Source: JAFKKS01 sp039808325 (GTDB lineage: Bacteria; Pseudomonadota; Alphaproteobacteria; Rhizobiales; Xanthobacteraceae). From it: DNA of 45,340 bases. Each line of letters opens with the position of its first letter. Positions within the stretch are counted from its first letter, which is position 1. Made by a program: the position numbers and the translations under genes. The stretch spans positions 1 through 45,340 of the forward strand of contig JBDHSU010000014.1 of NCBI GenBank assembly GCA_039808325.1, given 5' to 3'. The notes below the pieces were generated by a model that had not been told where the DNA came from, ran no database searches, and saw only the letters and a program-made list of their open reading frames with translations. This document shows positions 6,479 to 14,306 of the stretch, piece by piece.

Positions 6479-9352
6479 TTACCGCGCCACTTCGTAGGCG
6501 TGGCGGGTCATCAGTTCCTGCGCCTCGCGCGGCGTCATCGGCTCGCCGAAGACATAACCCTGCGCGTATTCACAGCCCATCTTGAAGAGCTCGACCGCGT
6601 CCGCTTCGGCCTCGGCGCCTTCGGCGACGACTTCCATTCCGAGGTCATGCGCGAGGCCGATGATCGATCGCAGGATCACCGGCCGCTTGCCCTTGCCACG
6701 CGCGCGCACGAAGGACTGATCGATCTTGATCGTGTCGAACGGAAAGCGCTGCAGATAAGCGAGCGAGGAGTGCCCGGTGCCGAAATCGTCGAGCGCGAGG
6801 CCCGCGCCGAGATCGCGGATCTTGCCGAGCATCTGTGATGCCTGCTCGGGGTTCTCCATGACGAGCGATTCGGTGAGCTCCAGCTTCAGCGTCCCGCGCG
6901 CCGGCGCGGATTTCGCGAAGACCGCGCGCAAGTCCTGGATGAGGTCGTGACGCAGGAGCTGACGCGACGAAACGTTGACGCTGGCGAAGATTGGCTCGGA
7001 GCTGCGCATCATGCGCTGCCAGTCGAGGAGTTGCCGCGCGGTGCGCTCCATCACGAACAGGCCAAGGTCGACGATCAGGCCGGTTTCTTCCGCGATGGAG
7101 ATGAACTCGGCCGGCGGCAGGCGTCCCATGCGCGGATGGTCCCAGCGCATCAGTGCCTCGAAGCCGCCGATGGTGCGGTCCTCGAGCCGCACGATCGGCT
7201 GGTAGAGCAGCGTGATCTCGTCGCGCGCGAGCGCGCGGCGCAGTTCCGATTCCAGCGTCAGGCGGTCGCTCTTGCGCGCGCGCATCACCGCCTTGAAGGT
7301 CTCGATGCGGTCGCCGCCGAGGCGCTTGGCGTGATACATCGCGAGTTCGGCGTCCTTCAGGAATTCTTCCTTGCGCTGCGGGTCGTCGTCGACCAGCGCG
7401 ACGCCGATCGAGGCGGTCAGCAGAATCTCGCGATCGTTGAAGGTGATCGGCGCGCGCAGCGTACGGCGGATATTGTCGGCGAAGGCGGTGATCCTCTCGG
7501 GCTCGCGCTCGGACATCAACAGCAGCCCGAACTGATCGCCGCCGATGCGGGCGAGCGTGTCCTGCGGCTTGAGCAGGCGGCCGAGCCGCCGCGCCAGAGT
7601 GAGCAGGATCGAGTCGCCGACCGCGATGCCGACGGAATCGTTGACCTGCTTGAAGCGGTCGATATCGATCACCATGGCGGTCGGGCGGATGCCGGAATCG
7701 GGATGCGCGAGCGAAAGCGCCGACTCGAGCCGGTCCATGAACAGTTCGCGGTTGGGCAGGCCGGTGAGGTTGTCATGCACGGCGTCGTGCAGCAGGCGCT
7801 CCTCCGCCGTCTTGAACTCGGTCACGTCGGTCAGGGTGCCGACGAGGCGCACGACCTCGCCGTCGGAGCCGACGATCGGCCGTGCCTTGAGGGCGAACCA
7901 GAGGTAATGCCCGGCGGCCGTGCGCAGGCGGAAATCCTGCGTCAGGCGGCCGCGACGCTGCTCGATGACGCCGTCGAGCGCGGCGCGGAAGCGGTCGCGA
8001 TCCTGTGGATGCAGAACGTCGAGCCAGCGTGCGGCGGAGCCTTCGAGCGAACCGCGGCGCAGGCCAAGCAAATGCTCCGTCTCGGCGCTGGTGAACACCT
8101 TGTCGGAGGAGACGTCCCAGTCCCAGATCAGGTCGCCGGCGCCGGTCAGCGCCAGGGCGCGGCGCTCGACGTCGGAGACGATCGTATTTGTCGAGCCGCC
8201 GGCGAAGGCGTGTTGCATGACGGTGAAGCCGATCAGCATCACGATGAGGACGAGGCCGCCGAGCAGCGCCGGGCCGACGATGTCGTTGGTCACGACGCCG
8301 GTCACGGCGAGGCTCGCCGCGAACACCCAGACGAGCAGCAGAAACCATGTCGGAATCAGCAGCACCGCGCGGTCGAAGCCGTGCGCGGCGAGAAAGACGA
8401 TCAGCGCGAAGCCCGCGACGGCGACGGCGGCGAGCGAGATGCGGGCGATGCCGGACGCGGCGGCGGGATCGTAAAGCGCGAGCGCGACCAGCGCGCCGAG
8501 AAAGAGGAGCCAGCCGGCGGTGATGTGAGCATAGCGCACATGCCAGCGATTGAGGTTGAGATAGGCGAACAGGAAGACGAGCAAGGTCGCCGCGAGAATG
8601 GCCTCGCCGCCGGCGCGCCATACGCGCTCAACCTCGGGACTGAGGTCGAACACCTTGCCCCAGAAACCGAAGTCGATGCCGATATAAGCGAGCACCGCCC
8701 AGCCGAGCGCCGCCGCGGCGGGGAACATGATGCTGCCCTTCACCACGAACAGGATGGTGAGGAACAGCGCCAGCAATCCCGAAATGCCGATGACGATGCC
8801 GTAGTAGAGCGTGAACGAGTTGATCTTGTCCTTGTAGGAGTCCGGCTCCCACAAATAGACCTGCGGCAGCTTGTCGGAGCGCAGTTCGACGACGAAGGTA
8901 ATGACCGTGCCGGGGTCGAGGGTGATGCGGAAAATGTCGGCGGTGGCGCTGTCCTGACGATCGGGCCGGTCGCCGGTCGAGGGCGTCACCGTCACGATGC
9001 GTGAGGTGCCGAGATCGGGCCAGAGGAGGCCGGAGCCGACCATGCGGTAATGCGGCGCGACGAGGAGGCGGTCGACCTGTTCGTCGCCGTTGTTCGCGAG
9101 CGCGAACACCGCCCAGTTGTTGCCGCCTTCACGCGAGCGTACCTCGATGCGGCGCACGATTCCGTCGGCGCCCGCCGCGGTCGAGACTTGGATGCGGTCG
9201 CCATCGGTCTTCTGCCGCTCGATCGCGTCGGTGAGGTCGATGGCCGCCGCATCGAGACGCACATTGATGGCATCGACCGCGCGCGCGCTCGTGCTCGCGA
9301 GCAAGCCCACGGCCAAGACGACAAGTGAGAGAAATGCGCGCAAGAACGTCAA
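6479..9352 (-). CDS. Membrane sensor with PAS, GGDEF and EAL domains
   Basis: The 957-aa protein is likely a cyclic-di-GMP phosphodiesterase. An N-terminal signal sequence (1-25) leads to a periplasmic beta-rich domain (about 26-180), then a block of about seven helices (181-380) as in 7TMR-DISM receptors, a PAS domain (about 395-515), GGDEF (about 525-690) and EAL (about 700-950). The GGDEF signature is altered to GGDQF (604-608), so cyclase activity is doubtful. The EAL domain keeps E732-A-L, ELTES (825-829), DDFGTG (855-860), KID (876-878) and EGAE (911-914), so hydrolysis is probably intact. The degenerate GGDEF may bind GTP as an allosteric site. It lies 112 bases downstream of the quinone oxidoreductase gene on the same strand. 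Confidence 0.92.
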   Translation of the reverse strand: MTFLRAFLSLVVLAVGLLASTSARAVDAINVRLDAAAIDLTDAIERQKTDGDRIQVSTAAGADGIVRRIEVRSREGGNNWAVFALANNGDEQVDRLLVAPHYRMVGSGLLWPDLGTSRIVTVTPSTGDRPDRQDSATADIFRITLDPGTVITFVVELRSDKLPQVYLWEPDSYKDKINSFTLYYGIVIGISGLLALFLTILFVVKGSIMFPAAAALGWAVLAYIGIDFGFWGKVFDLSPEVERVWRAGGEAILAATLLVFLFAYLNLNRWHVRYAHITAGWLLFLGALVALALYDPAAASGIARISLAAVAVAGFALIVFLAAHGFDRAVLLIPTWFLLLVWVFAASLAVTGVVTNDIVGPALLGGLVLIVMLIGFTVMQHAFAGGSTNTIVSDVERRALALTGAGDLIWDWDVSSDKVFTSAETEHLLGLRRGSLEGSAARWLDVLHPQDRDRFRAALDGVIEQRRGRLTQDFRLRTAAGHYLWFALKARPIVGSDGEVVRLVGTLTDVTEFKTAEERLLHDAVHDNLTGLPNRELFMDRLESALSLAHPDSGIRPTAMVIDIDRFKQVNDSVGIAVGDSILLTLARRLGRLLKPQDTLARIGGDQFGLLLMSEREPERITAFADNIRRTLRAPITFNDREILLTASIGVALVDDDPQRKEEFLKDAELAMYHAKRLGGDRIETFKAVMRARKSDRLTLESELRRALARDEITLLYQPIVRLEDRTIGGFEALMRWDHPRMGRLPPAEFISIAEETGLIVDLGLFVMERTARQLLDWQRMMRSSEPIFASVNVSSRQLLRHDLIQDLRAVFAKSAPARGTLKLELTESLVMENPEQASQMLGKIRDLGAGLALDDFGTGHSSLAYLQRFPFDTIKIDQSFVRARGKGKRPVILRSIIGLAHDLGMEVVAEGAEAEADAVELFKMGCEYAQGYVFGEPMTPREAQELMTRHAYEVAR

Positions 9353-9464
9353 ACGAGCGCCTCGCGGCTCAGGGGTCCCGACAATCGCAATTCAGTTCGA
9401 ATGTCTACGCGACCTCCATGAGTAGCGAGGCCGCCTCGGAAGAGCAAGGATTTGCGGATGCGGA

Positions 9465-10463
9465 TCAAATCGTCAGCACGATCTTGCCGATGTGAGCGCT
9501 GGACTCCATCAGGGCGTGCGCCGCGGCCGCTTCGGCGAGGGGAAAGGTCTTGAAAACGACCGGTTTGACCCGGCCGGCGGCGAGATGCGGCCAGACGTTC
9601 GTCTCGAGCGCCCGCGCGATAGCGGCCTTCTCCGCGACCGGACGGGACCGCAGGGTGGAGCCGGTATGGGTCAGCCGCTTCAACATCAGGCGGCGGAAGT
9701 CCACGGTCGCCTTCGACTTGCCTTGGAACGCGATCTGCACGATGCGGCCGTCGACGCCGGCGGCCTCGTAGTTGCGTTCGATGTAGTCGCCGCCGACCAT
9801 ATCGAGGATGACGTTGGCGCCCTTGCCGCCGGTGGCCTGTTTCGTCTCGGCGACGAAGTCCTGCGTCTTGTAGTTGATGGCGATGTCGGCGCCGAGCTTG
9901 CGGCACGCCTCGCACTTCTCATCCGACCCGGCGGTCGTGACGACACGCGAGCCGAACGCCTTGGCGAGCTGGATCGCCGTCGTGCCGATGCCGGACGTGC
10001 CGCCATGCACGAGCAGCGTCTCCCCGCTCTTGAGACCGCCGCGCTCGAACACGTTCGACCAGACGGTGAAGAAGGTTTCCGGGATCGCGGCCGCTTCGAC
10101 CAGGGATAGGCCAGCGGGAACCGGGAGGGCGTTGCTCTCGTGGACGACGCAGTAGTCCGCGTAGCCGCCGCCGGCGACGAGCGCCATGACGGCGTCGCCG
10201 TCCTTCCAGCGCGAGACGCCGGGGCCACGCGCGGCGATGGTTCCGGCGATCTCCAGGCCGGGAATGTCGGGCGCGCCGGGCGGCGGCGGGTAGAGGCCCT
10301 TGCGCTGCATGACGTCCGGGCGATTGACGCCGGCCGCGGCGACCTTAACGAGGATTTCGCCGGCCCCGGGCCGGGGCACCGGGCGCTGTTCGGGGGTGAG
10401 GACGTCAGGCGCTCCCGCTTCGCGAATCGCGATCGCGGTCATCTCGGCAGGGACTGCACTCAT
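9465..10463 (-). CDS. NAD(P)H:quinone oxidoreductase, PIG3/zeta-crystallin type
   Basis: A 332-aa member of the zinc-free medium-chain dehydrogenase/reductase superfamily, expected to reduce quinones with NADPH in the cytoplasm. Visible features are the N-terminal MTAIAIREAGAPDVL, the AAGVNRPDVMQRKGLYPPP segment typical of the PIG3 branch, AAAIPETFFTVWSNVFERGG, and the nucleotide-binding LLVHGGTSGIGTTAIQLAKA. I chose the ATG at 10463. A GTG three codons upstream (10472) is also possible, and neither has a clear ribosome-binding site. It is divergent from the DUF1192 gene, as is usual in this order. Confidence 0.92.
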   Translation of the reverse strand: MSAVPAEMTAIAIREAGAPDVLTPEQRPVPRPGAGEILVKVAAAGVNRPDVMQRKGLYPPPPGAPDIPGLEIAGTIAARGPGVSRWKDGDAVMALVAGGGYADYCVVHESNALPVPAGLSLVEAAAIPETFFTVWSNVFERGGLKSGETLLVHGGTSGIGTTAIQLAKAFGSRVVTTAGSDEKCEACRKLGADIAINYKTQDFVAETKQATGGKGANVILDMVGGDYIERNYEAAGVDGRIVQIAFQGKSKATVDFRRLMLKRLTHTGSTLRSRPVAEKAAIARALETNVWPHLAAGRVKPVVFKTFPLAEAAAAHALMESSAHIGKIVLTI

Positions 10464-10573
10464 CGGGGTCACGCGCGGGGTTCAGGGGAGGTTCAGGTGT
10501 CTACTGGAGAGCCTATCATGTGACAACCCGGCGTGTGGCGCGTTAGCCTTCCGGGACGGACCGGGGAGGTACG

Positions 10574-10765
10574 ATGATGATGGATGACGACGCGCCCCCG
10601 AAACGGAAGCTGGCGCACGAGATCGGACAGGATTTGGCGCTCCTCTCGGTCGGCGAACTGCGGGATCGTATCGATTTATTGCGGCAGGAGATTGCGCGGC
10701 TCGAAGCCGCCGCGACGCAGAAGGAAGCCTCCTTGTCAGCGGCGGCGCAGTTCTTCAAGCGCTGA
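10574..10765 (+). CDS. DUF1192 family protein
   Basis: The small acidic-to-helical protein of up to 63 aa has the DUF1192 core: LAHEIGQDLALLSVGELRDR then IDLLRQEIARLE, ending with a QFFKR tail. It probably forms a short coiled coil. Function is unknown. Three in-frame ATGs follow each other at 10574, 10577 and 10580. The GGAGGT at 10565-10570 is only three bases from the first, so translation more likely begins at the second or third. The conserved neighbourhood with DUF1465 hints at a cell-envelope or cell-cycle role (inference only). Confidence 0.88.
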   Translation: MMMDDDAPPKRKLAHEIGQDLALLSVGELRDRIDLLRQEIARLEAAATQKEASLSAAAQFFKR

Positions 10766-10823
10766 AAGGAAGGCCGGCGCGGCGAACGAGGTTGATGAAA
10801 GAGTCCGCATTCGTCCCGGTTCC

Positions 10824-10862
10824 TTAACTTGTTATTAAGCTTTCCCGTTCATTACTGGAATC
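10824..10862 (+). promoter_or_regulatory. CtrA box and GANTC site in front of the sRNA candidate
   Basis: TTAA at 10824-10827, seven bases, and TTAA at 10835-10838 make a perfect full-length CtrA recognition motif (TTAA-N7-TTAA). A possible -35 TTGTTA (10829-10834) lies inside it, with a weak -10 TTACTG at 10852-10857 after 17 bases. GAATC at 10858-10862 is a GANTC site, the target of the CcrM methyltransferase. Transcription would start about 10863-10865. This layout, a CtrA half-site pair overlapping -35 and a GANTC beside -10, is that of cell-cycle promoters in alphaproteobacteria. It is the only TTAA-N7-TTAA I noticed in the window. Confidence 0.65.
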
Positions 10863-10956
10863 GTCCAACTTCTGGACGTCGAGTGGCTCCTGTCCACTCT
10901 GTTTGACGCCTCCCTGTTATGAACTTCGAGCCGCGCTTTGCGCGGCTCTTTTTTTG
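10863..10956 (+). ncRNA. Candidate trans-acting sRNA (MmgR/alpha-r8/CcnA-like)
   Basis: Three consecutive stem-loops fill the stretch: GTCCA/TGGAC (10863-10877), GAGTGG/CCACTC (10881-10899, loop CTCCTGT) and a terminator hairpin (10928-10948). The second loop carries the anti-Shine-Dalgarno CTCCT, and the single-stranded linker has CGCCTCCCTG (10907-10916). Both could pair with AGGAGG. It has no coding potential and lies 97 bases after the DUF1192 stop with its own promoter-like sequence. The arrangement recalls the alphaproteobacterial MmgR/alpha-r8 sRNAs and the CtrA-controlled CcnA of Caulobacter, which expose CU-rich loops. This family match is from memory and unverified. Alternatively it could be only the 3' UTR of the DUF1192 transcript. 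Confidence 0.65.
10928..10955 (+). terminator. Intrinsic terminator of the sRNA candidate
   Basis: A perfect 9-bp GC-rich stem, GAGCCGCGC (10928-10936) with loop TTT and GCGCGGCTC (10940-10948), is followed by seven T residues (10949-10955). It is the strongest Rho-independent terminator on the plus strand in this window. Confidence 0.92.
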
Positions 10957-11088
10957 TCCCGTTTCGGCTCAGTTCGGTCGGTCCGGAACTTGCGGACACG
11001 TTTCTCACGGTGAAATCAGCCGGTGCGGCTGGACACCATGCATTGGGTCCGGCAGCATGCCGGCGCGAGAGAGGCGAGGCGCAAGAGA

Positions 11089-11604
11089 ATGGGCGAGCAA
11101 TCGCGAAGCGAAGTGGATCCGGTTTCTTTCGGGGAGCGTCTCGCGGCTTCGCAGGCGTTTACCGTACTTTTCCGCGAGGGAATGGCGCTGGTCGAGGAAA
11201 CGGCAAGCTATCTCGACGGCGAAGGCCGGCAGGAGGCGAAGGCGCTGCAGCGCAATGCCGCGCTCGCCTATGCGACGGAGAGCATGCGGCTCACCACGCG
11301 GCTGATGCAGCTCGCGTCCTGGCTGCTCCTGCACCGTGCGGTGAACGAGGGCGAGATGTCGCTTGCCCAGGCCAAGAAGGAAAAGACGAAGGTGCGCGTC
11401 TGGTCGGATGAAGGCGCCGATGGCGAGGCGCTCGTCATGCTGCCGGAAAAGCTCAAGGACCTGGTCGGTCGCTCGATGGCGATCCAGAACCGGGTGCGGC
11501 GGCTCGATTCGACCATTCACGCCGGGCCGACGATTGCGCCGGCGGCCAACCCGGTCGAGCAGCAGATCAGCTTTCTGCGCGACGCGCTGAATGTCCGGGC
11601 CTGA
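11089..11604 (+). CDS. rcdA: DUF1465 family, RcdA-like regulator of CtrA degradation
   Basis: The 171-aa helical protein matches DUF1465, the family of Caulobacter RcdA, an adaptor that with CpdR and PopA delivers CtrA to ClpXP. Typical segments are FREGMALVEETASYLDGEGR, ESMRLTTRLMQLASWLLLHR and the C-terminal PVEQQISFLRDAL. The middle (residues about 90-140) includes a charged loop (KKEKTKVRVWSDEGADGEAL). I chose the ATG at 11089, preceded by GAGAGGCGAGGC. An upstream in-frame GTG at 11023 would add 22 basic residues. A CtrA-boxed sRNA candidate lies just upstream, which makes a cell-cycle module plausible. Whether it acts on CtrA in this organism is inference from the family. Confidence 0.8.
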   Translation: MGEQSRSEVDPVSFGERLAASQAFTVLFREGMALVEETASYLDGEGRQEAKALQRNAALAYATESMRLTTRLMQLASWLLLHRAVNEGEMSLAQAKKEKTKVRVWSDEGADGEALVMLPEKLKDLVGRSMAIQNRVRRLDSTIHAGPTIAPAANPVEQQISFLRDALNVRA

Positions 11605-11638
11605 TCGAAACTCTGTCCTGCGGGGAAGACGAATCCCT

Positions 11639-11763
11639 TAGAGCATGTTCCCGAAAAGTGGACACCGGTTTTCGGAAAAGCATGCTCTCGGGCTCGACCC
11701 GGAGGATCGTGCTCAAACAAAATGATAACGACGGTTCTGATTCACTGCCGTTGGATCGGACCC
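11639..11763. repeat. Dispersed 120-bp mosaic repeat, copy B
   Basis: It is the near-identical partner of 206-330, in the same orientation, beginning TTAGAGCATGTTCCCGAAAA and ending GTTGGATCGGACC. Differences from copy A are scattered point changes, so the copies look like related insertions rather than a recent duplication. Confidence 0.85.
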
Positions 11764-11767
11764 GAAC

Positions 11768-11920
11768 TGCCATTCCGGCCGAGCGAAGCGGGAGCCGGAA
11801 TCCAGGCTCCTCGCGAAAGCAGAGGCGGCCCGCCGAGCGGTAATATGCGACGTCGAGCGGGCGACGAAGCCGGGTTCCCGGCTCGCGGCGGCTTCGCCGC
11901 CTTGGCCGGAACGACATCGT
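11768..11920. repeat. Composite palindromic element related to 2406-2509
   Basis: It begins GCCATTCCGGCC and ends GGCCGGAACGAC, imperfect inverted ends. Inside are a GAGCCGGAATCC-type segment and the hairpin GGCGGC-ttc-GCCGCC. The GGAATCC and CGGAA..GAC words are shared with 2406-2509, so it is probably a diverged member of the same family. Confidence 0.6.
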
Positions 11921-11935
11921 TTTGCGGCGCGCCGC

Positions 11936-12160
11936 TTATTTCTTCAGGATACCCGAGAACTTCTTGTTGAAGCGCGAGAGCCGGCCGCCGCGGTCGAGCA
12001 GTTGCTGCTGGCCGCCGGTCCAGGCCGGGTGCGACTTCGGGTCGATGTCGAGGTTGAGGGTGTCCCCCTCCTTGCCCCAGGTGCTGCGGGTCTCGAACTC
12101 GGTCCCGTCCGTCATCTGGACCTTGATGCTGTGGTAATCGGGGTGGATATCGGACTTCAT
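11936..12160 (-). CDS. rpmE: 50S ribosomal protein L31
   Basis: The 74-aa protein starts MKSDIHPDYHSIKVQMTDGT and continues with TRSTWGKEGDTLNLDIDPKS, HPAWTGGQQ and RFNKKFSGIL, all characteristic of bacterial L31. It has no cysteine at all, so it is the zinc-free (C-minus) form, which is usual in alphaproteobacteria. The ATG at 12160 is preceded by GGAAACGAGCC, a weak ribosome-binding site. It is divergent from the ABC exporter gene. Confidence 0.96.
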   Translation of the reverse strand: MKSDIHPDYHSIKVQMTDGTEFETRSTWGKEGDTLNLDIDPKSHPAWTGGQQQLLDRGGRLSRFNKKFSGILKK

Positions 12161-12320
12161 GGCTCGTTTCCTCGCCCGCGCGGGGCGTGCTTAGCATGCT
12201 TGGCTCTGCCGGATTTCTCGGCGGCTCTATAGCCCAGTGCGCCATCGGAAACAAGGCGGGCGCAGGTGCTGGCGGGGTGCATTTGTCAGAATGCGAAGCT
12301 GGAGGCATTGTGCCGCCGCA

Positions 12321-14150
12321 ATGACCGCAGCCCCCGCCTCGACCCGCCCCGAAACGCCCTCTTCCGGTGCGCCGCAAGCGCCGGCCTCCGCCGCCGCGCC
12401 GGGCGGTCGCGCACGGCTGCGGCCGCTGGCGCGCCTGCTTCCCTTCGTGCTGCGCTATCGGGGCCGCGCCGTCGCCGCGCTCGTCGCGCTGATCGTCGCC
12501 GCGCTCGCGACGCTCGCGGTGCCGATCGCCGTGCGGCGCATGATCGACTTCGGCTTCACCGGCGAGAGCCTCACGCTGATCAACAGCTACTTCGCGGTGA
12601 TGATCGCGGTTGCCGCCGTGCTCGCCATCGCCAGCGCCGCGCGCTTCTATCTCGTGACGACACTCGGCGAGCGCGTGGTCGCCGACCTGCGGGAGCGGGT
12701 GTTTCGGCACGTCATCGCGCTCTCACCGGCCTTCTTCGACAGCGCGCAGAGCGGTGAGGTGGTCTCGCGGCTGACCGCCGACACGACGCAGATCAAGGCG
12801 GCGGTCGGCGCGTCGGTGTCGCAGGCGCTGCGCAACCTCGTGCTGTTCTTCGGCGCGAGCGCGATGATGGTCGTGACCAGTCCGCGGCTCTCGGCCTTCG
12901 TCCTCGGCGCGATCCCGGTGATCGTGCTGCCGCTGGTCGCGTTTGGGCGGATGGTGCGGCGGCGCTCGCGCGGCGCCCAGGATACGCTTGCGGCGGCTTC
13001 CGCTTATGCGGCGGAAACGATCGGTGCCGCGCGCACCGTGCAAGCCTTCACCTCCGAGCGGATCGCGGCATCGCGGTTCGCGTCGGCCGTGGAGCACGCT
13101 TTCGTCGCCGCTGTGGAATCGACGGCGGCGCGCGCGCTGCTGACGGCGGTCGTTATTTTCCTCGTCTTCTCGAGCGTGGTCGTCGTGCTCTGGGTCGGCG
13201 CGCAGGATGTCCTTGCCTCGCACATGACGCCGGGGCGTCTGAGCCAGTTCGTGCTCTACGCGGCGTTCGCCGCCGGCGCGCTCGGCGAGCTCAGCCAGGT
13301 TTGGGGCGAGCTGTCGCTGGCGTCGGGCGCGGCGGAGCGGCTGTTCGAAATCCTCGGCGTGCGCTCGCAGGTGCAGGACCCGGCGCAGCCGCAATCGTTG
13401 CCGTCACCCGGCCGCGGCGCCGTCGCCTTCGAGAACGTGCGCTTCGCCTATCCGTCGCGGCCAGAAACGGACGTGCTGGACGGTGTGAGTTTCGCCGTCG
13501 CGGCAGGCGAGCGGGTCGCGCTCGTCGGCCCGTCGGGGGCGGGAAAGAGCACCGTGTTCCACCTGCTGCTGCGCTTCTACGATGCGGGCAGCGGACGCAT
13601 CCTGCTCGACGGGCAGGCGGTCAACGAAGTTTCGCTCGACGCGCTGCGAAGCCGCATCGCCACTGTGCCTCAAGACGTTGCCGTCTTCACCGGATCGATC
13701 GCCGACAACATCCGCTTCGGGCGGCCGGACGCTTCGCCGGCGGACGTGGAGCGCGCCGCCGAACTCGCGCTGGTGAACGAATTCGCACAGCGGCTGCCGC
13801 AAGGCCTCGGCACGGCGATCGGCGAACGCGGCGTGACGCTGTCGGGCGGACAGCGCCAACGCATCGCCATCGCGCGCGCCATCTTGCGCGACGCGCCGCT
13901 GTTGCTGCTCGACGAGGCGACCTCGGCGCTCGACGCCGAGAGCGAGACGCAAGTGCAGAAGGCGTTGGAGCAATTGATGCGGCAGCGCACGACCATCGTC
14001 ATCGCGCACCGGCTTGCGACCGTGTTGACATGCGATCGTATCCTCCTCCTCGACAAGGGGCGCATCGTCGAGGAAGGAACGCATGCGAGTCTTTCCGCCG
14101 GCGGCGGGCTTTACGAACGCCTGGCGAAACTGCAATTCGAGCGGGCGTAG
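12321..14150 (+). CDS. ABC exporter, fused membrane and ATPase half-transporter
   Basis: The 609-aa protein combines an exporter membrane domain (about residues 35-345, six helices) with an ATPase domain (about 365-605). It has Walker A GPSGAGKST (about 403-411), signature LSGGQRQR, Walker B LLLLDEATSALD and the H-loop IAHRLAT. It acts as a homodimer exporting lipids, drugs or peptides. The MsbA/LmrA-like 'ABC transporter ATP-binding protein/permease' subgroup of Rhizobiales fits best, but the substrate is unknown. About 30 N-terminal residues are Ala/Pro/Ser-rich and cytoplasmic. I chose the ATG at 12321 (GGAGG lies 15 bases upstream). In-frame starts at 12291 and 12237 would only add low-complexity sequence. 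Confidence 0.93.
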   Translation: MTAAPASTRPETPSSGAPQAPASAAAPGGRARLRPLARLLPFVLRYRGRAVAALVALIVAALATLAVPIAVRRMIDFGFTGESLTLINSYFAVMIAVAAVLAIASAARFYLVTTLGERVVADLRERVFRHVIALSPAFFDSAQSGEVVSRLTADTTQIKAAVGASVSQALRNLVLFFGASAMMVVTSPRLSAFVLGAIPVIVLPLVAFGRMVRRRSRGAQDTLAAASAYAAETIGAARTVQAFTSERIAASRFASAVEHAFVAAVESTAARALLTAVVIFLVFSSVVVVLWVGAQDVLASHMTPGRLSQFVLYAAFAAGALGELSQVWGELSLASGAAERLFEILGVRSQVQDPAQPQSLPSPGRGAVAFENVRFAYPSRPETDVLDGVSFAVAAGERVALVGPSGAGKSTVFHLLLRFYDAGSGRILLDGQAVNEVSLDALRSRIATVPQDVAVFTGSIADNIRFGRPDASPADVERAAELALVNEFAQRLPQGLGTAIGERGVTLSGGQRQRIAIARAILRDAPLLLLDEATSALDAESETQVQKALEQLMRQRTTIVIAHRLATVLTCDRILLLDKGRIVEEGTHASLSAGGGLYERLAKLQFERA

Positions 14151-14157
14151 TGCCGGT

Positions 14158-14260
14158 GTCGTCCCCGCGAAGGCGGGGACCCAGTACGCCGTGGGCTCCC
14201 GAATTCAGTTGAAGTCAGTGATTGCTGGATGCCCGCCTTCGCGGGCATGACACTCAGTGG
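14158..14260. repeat. REP-type double hairpin, E family, copy 2
   Basis: Hairpin 1 is GTCCCCGC-GAAG-GCGGGGAC (14161-14180) and hairpin 2 is ATGCCCGC-CTTC-GCGGGCAT (14229-14248), both perfect. They are separated by about 48 bases and followed by GACACTCAGTGGG. The same double arrangement occurs at 40670-40770. It occupies the convergent junction between the ABC exporter and the OmpA-like gene. Confidence 0.85.
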
Positions 14261-14306
14261 GACCAAGCCCGGCCATGACGACGAAAACGGTGGGACAGTC
14301 TAAGCC

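Larger units (their letters stand above)
11605..11935. other. Gene-free convergent junction filled with two repeat elements
   Basis: Between rcdA-like (+) and rpmE (-) the sequence is almost entirely the dispersed repeat copy B (11639-11763) followed by a hairpin-rich element (11768-11920). No ORF with a recognisable product is present. Confidence 0.75.

Noticed and set aside
6947..9004. Long plus-strand frame (685 codons) across the GGDEF-EAL gene
   Set aside because: It is antisense to a gene with full domain signatures. Its translation is rich in Arg, Glu, Gly and Ala with no recognisable fold, as expected of an antisense shadow in GC-rich DNA.
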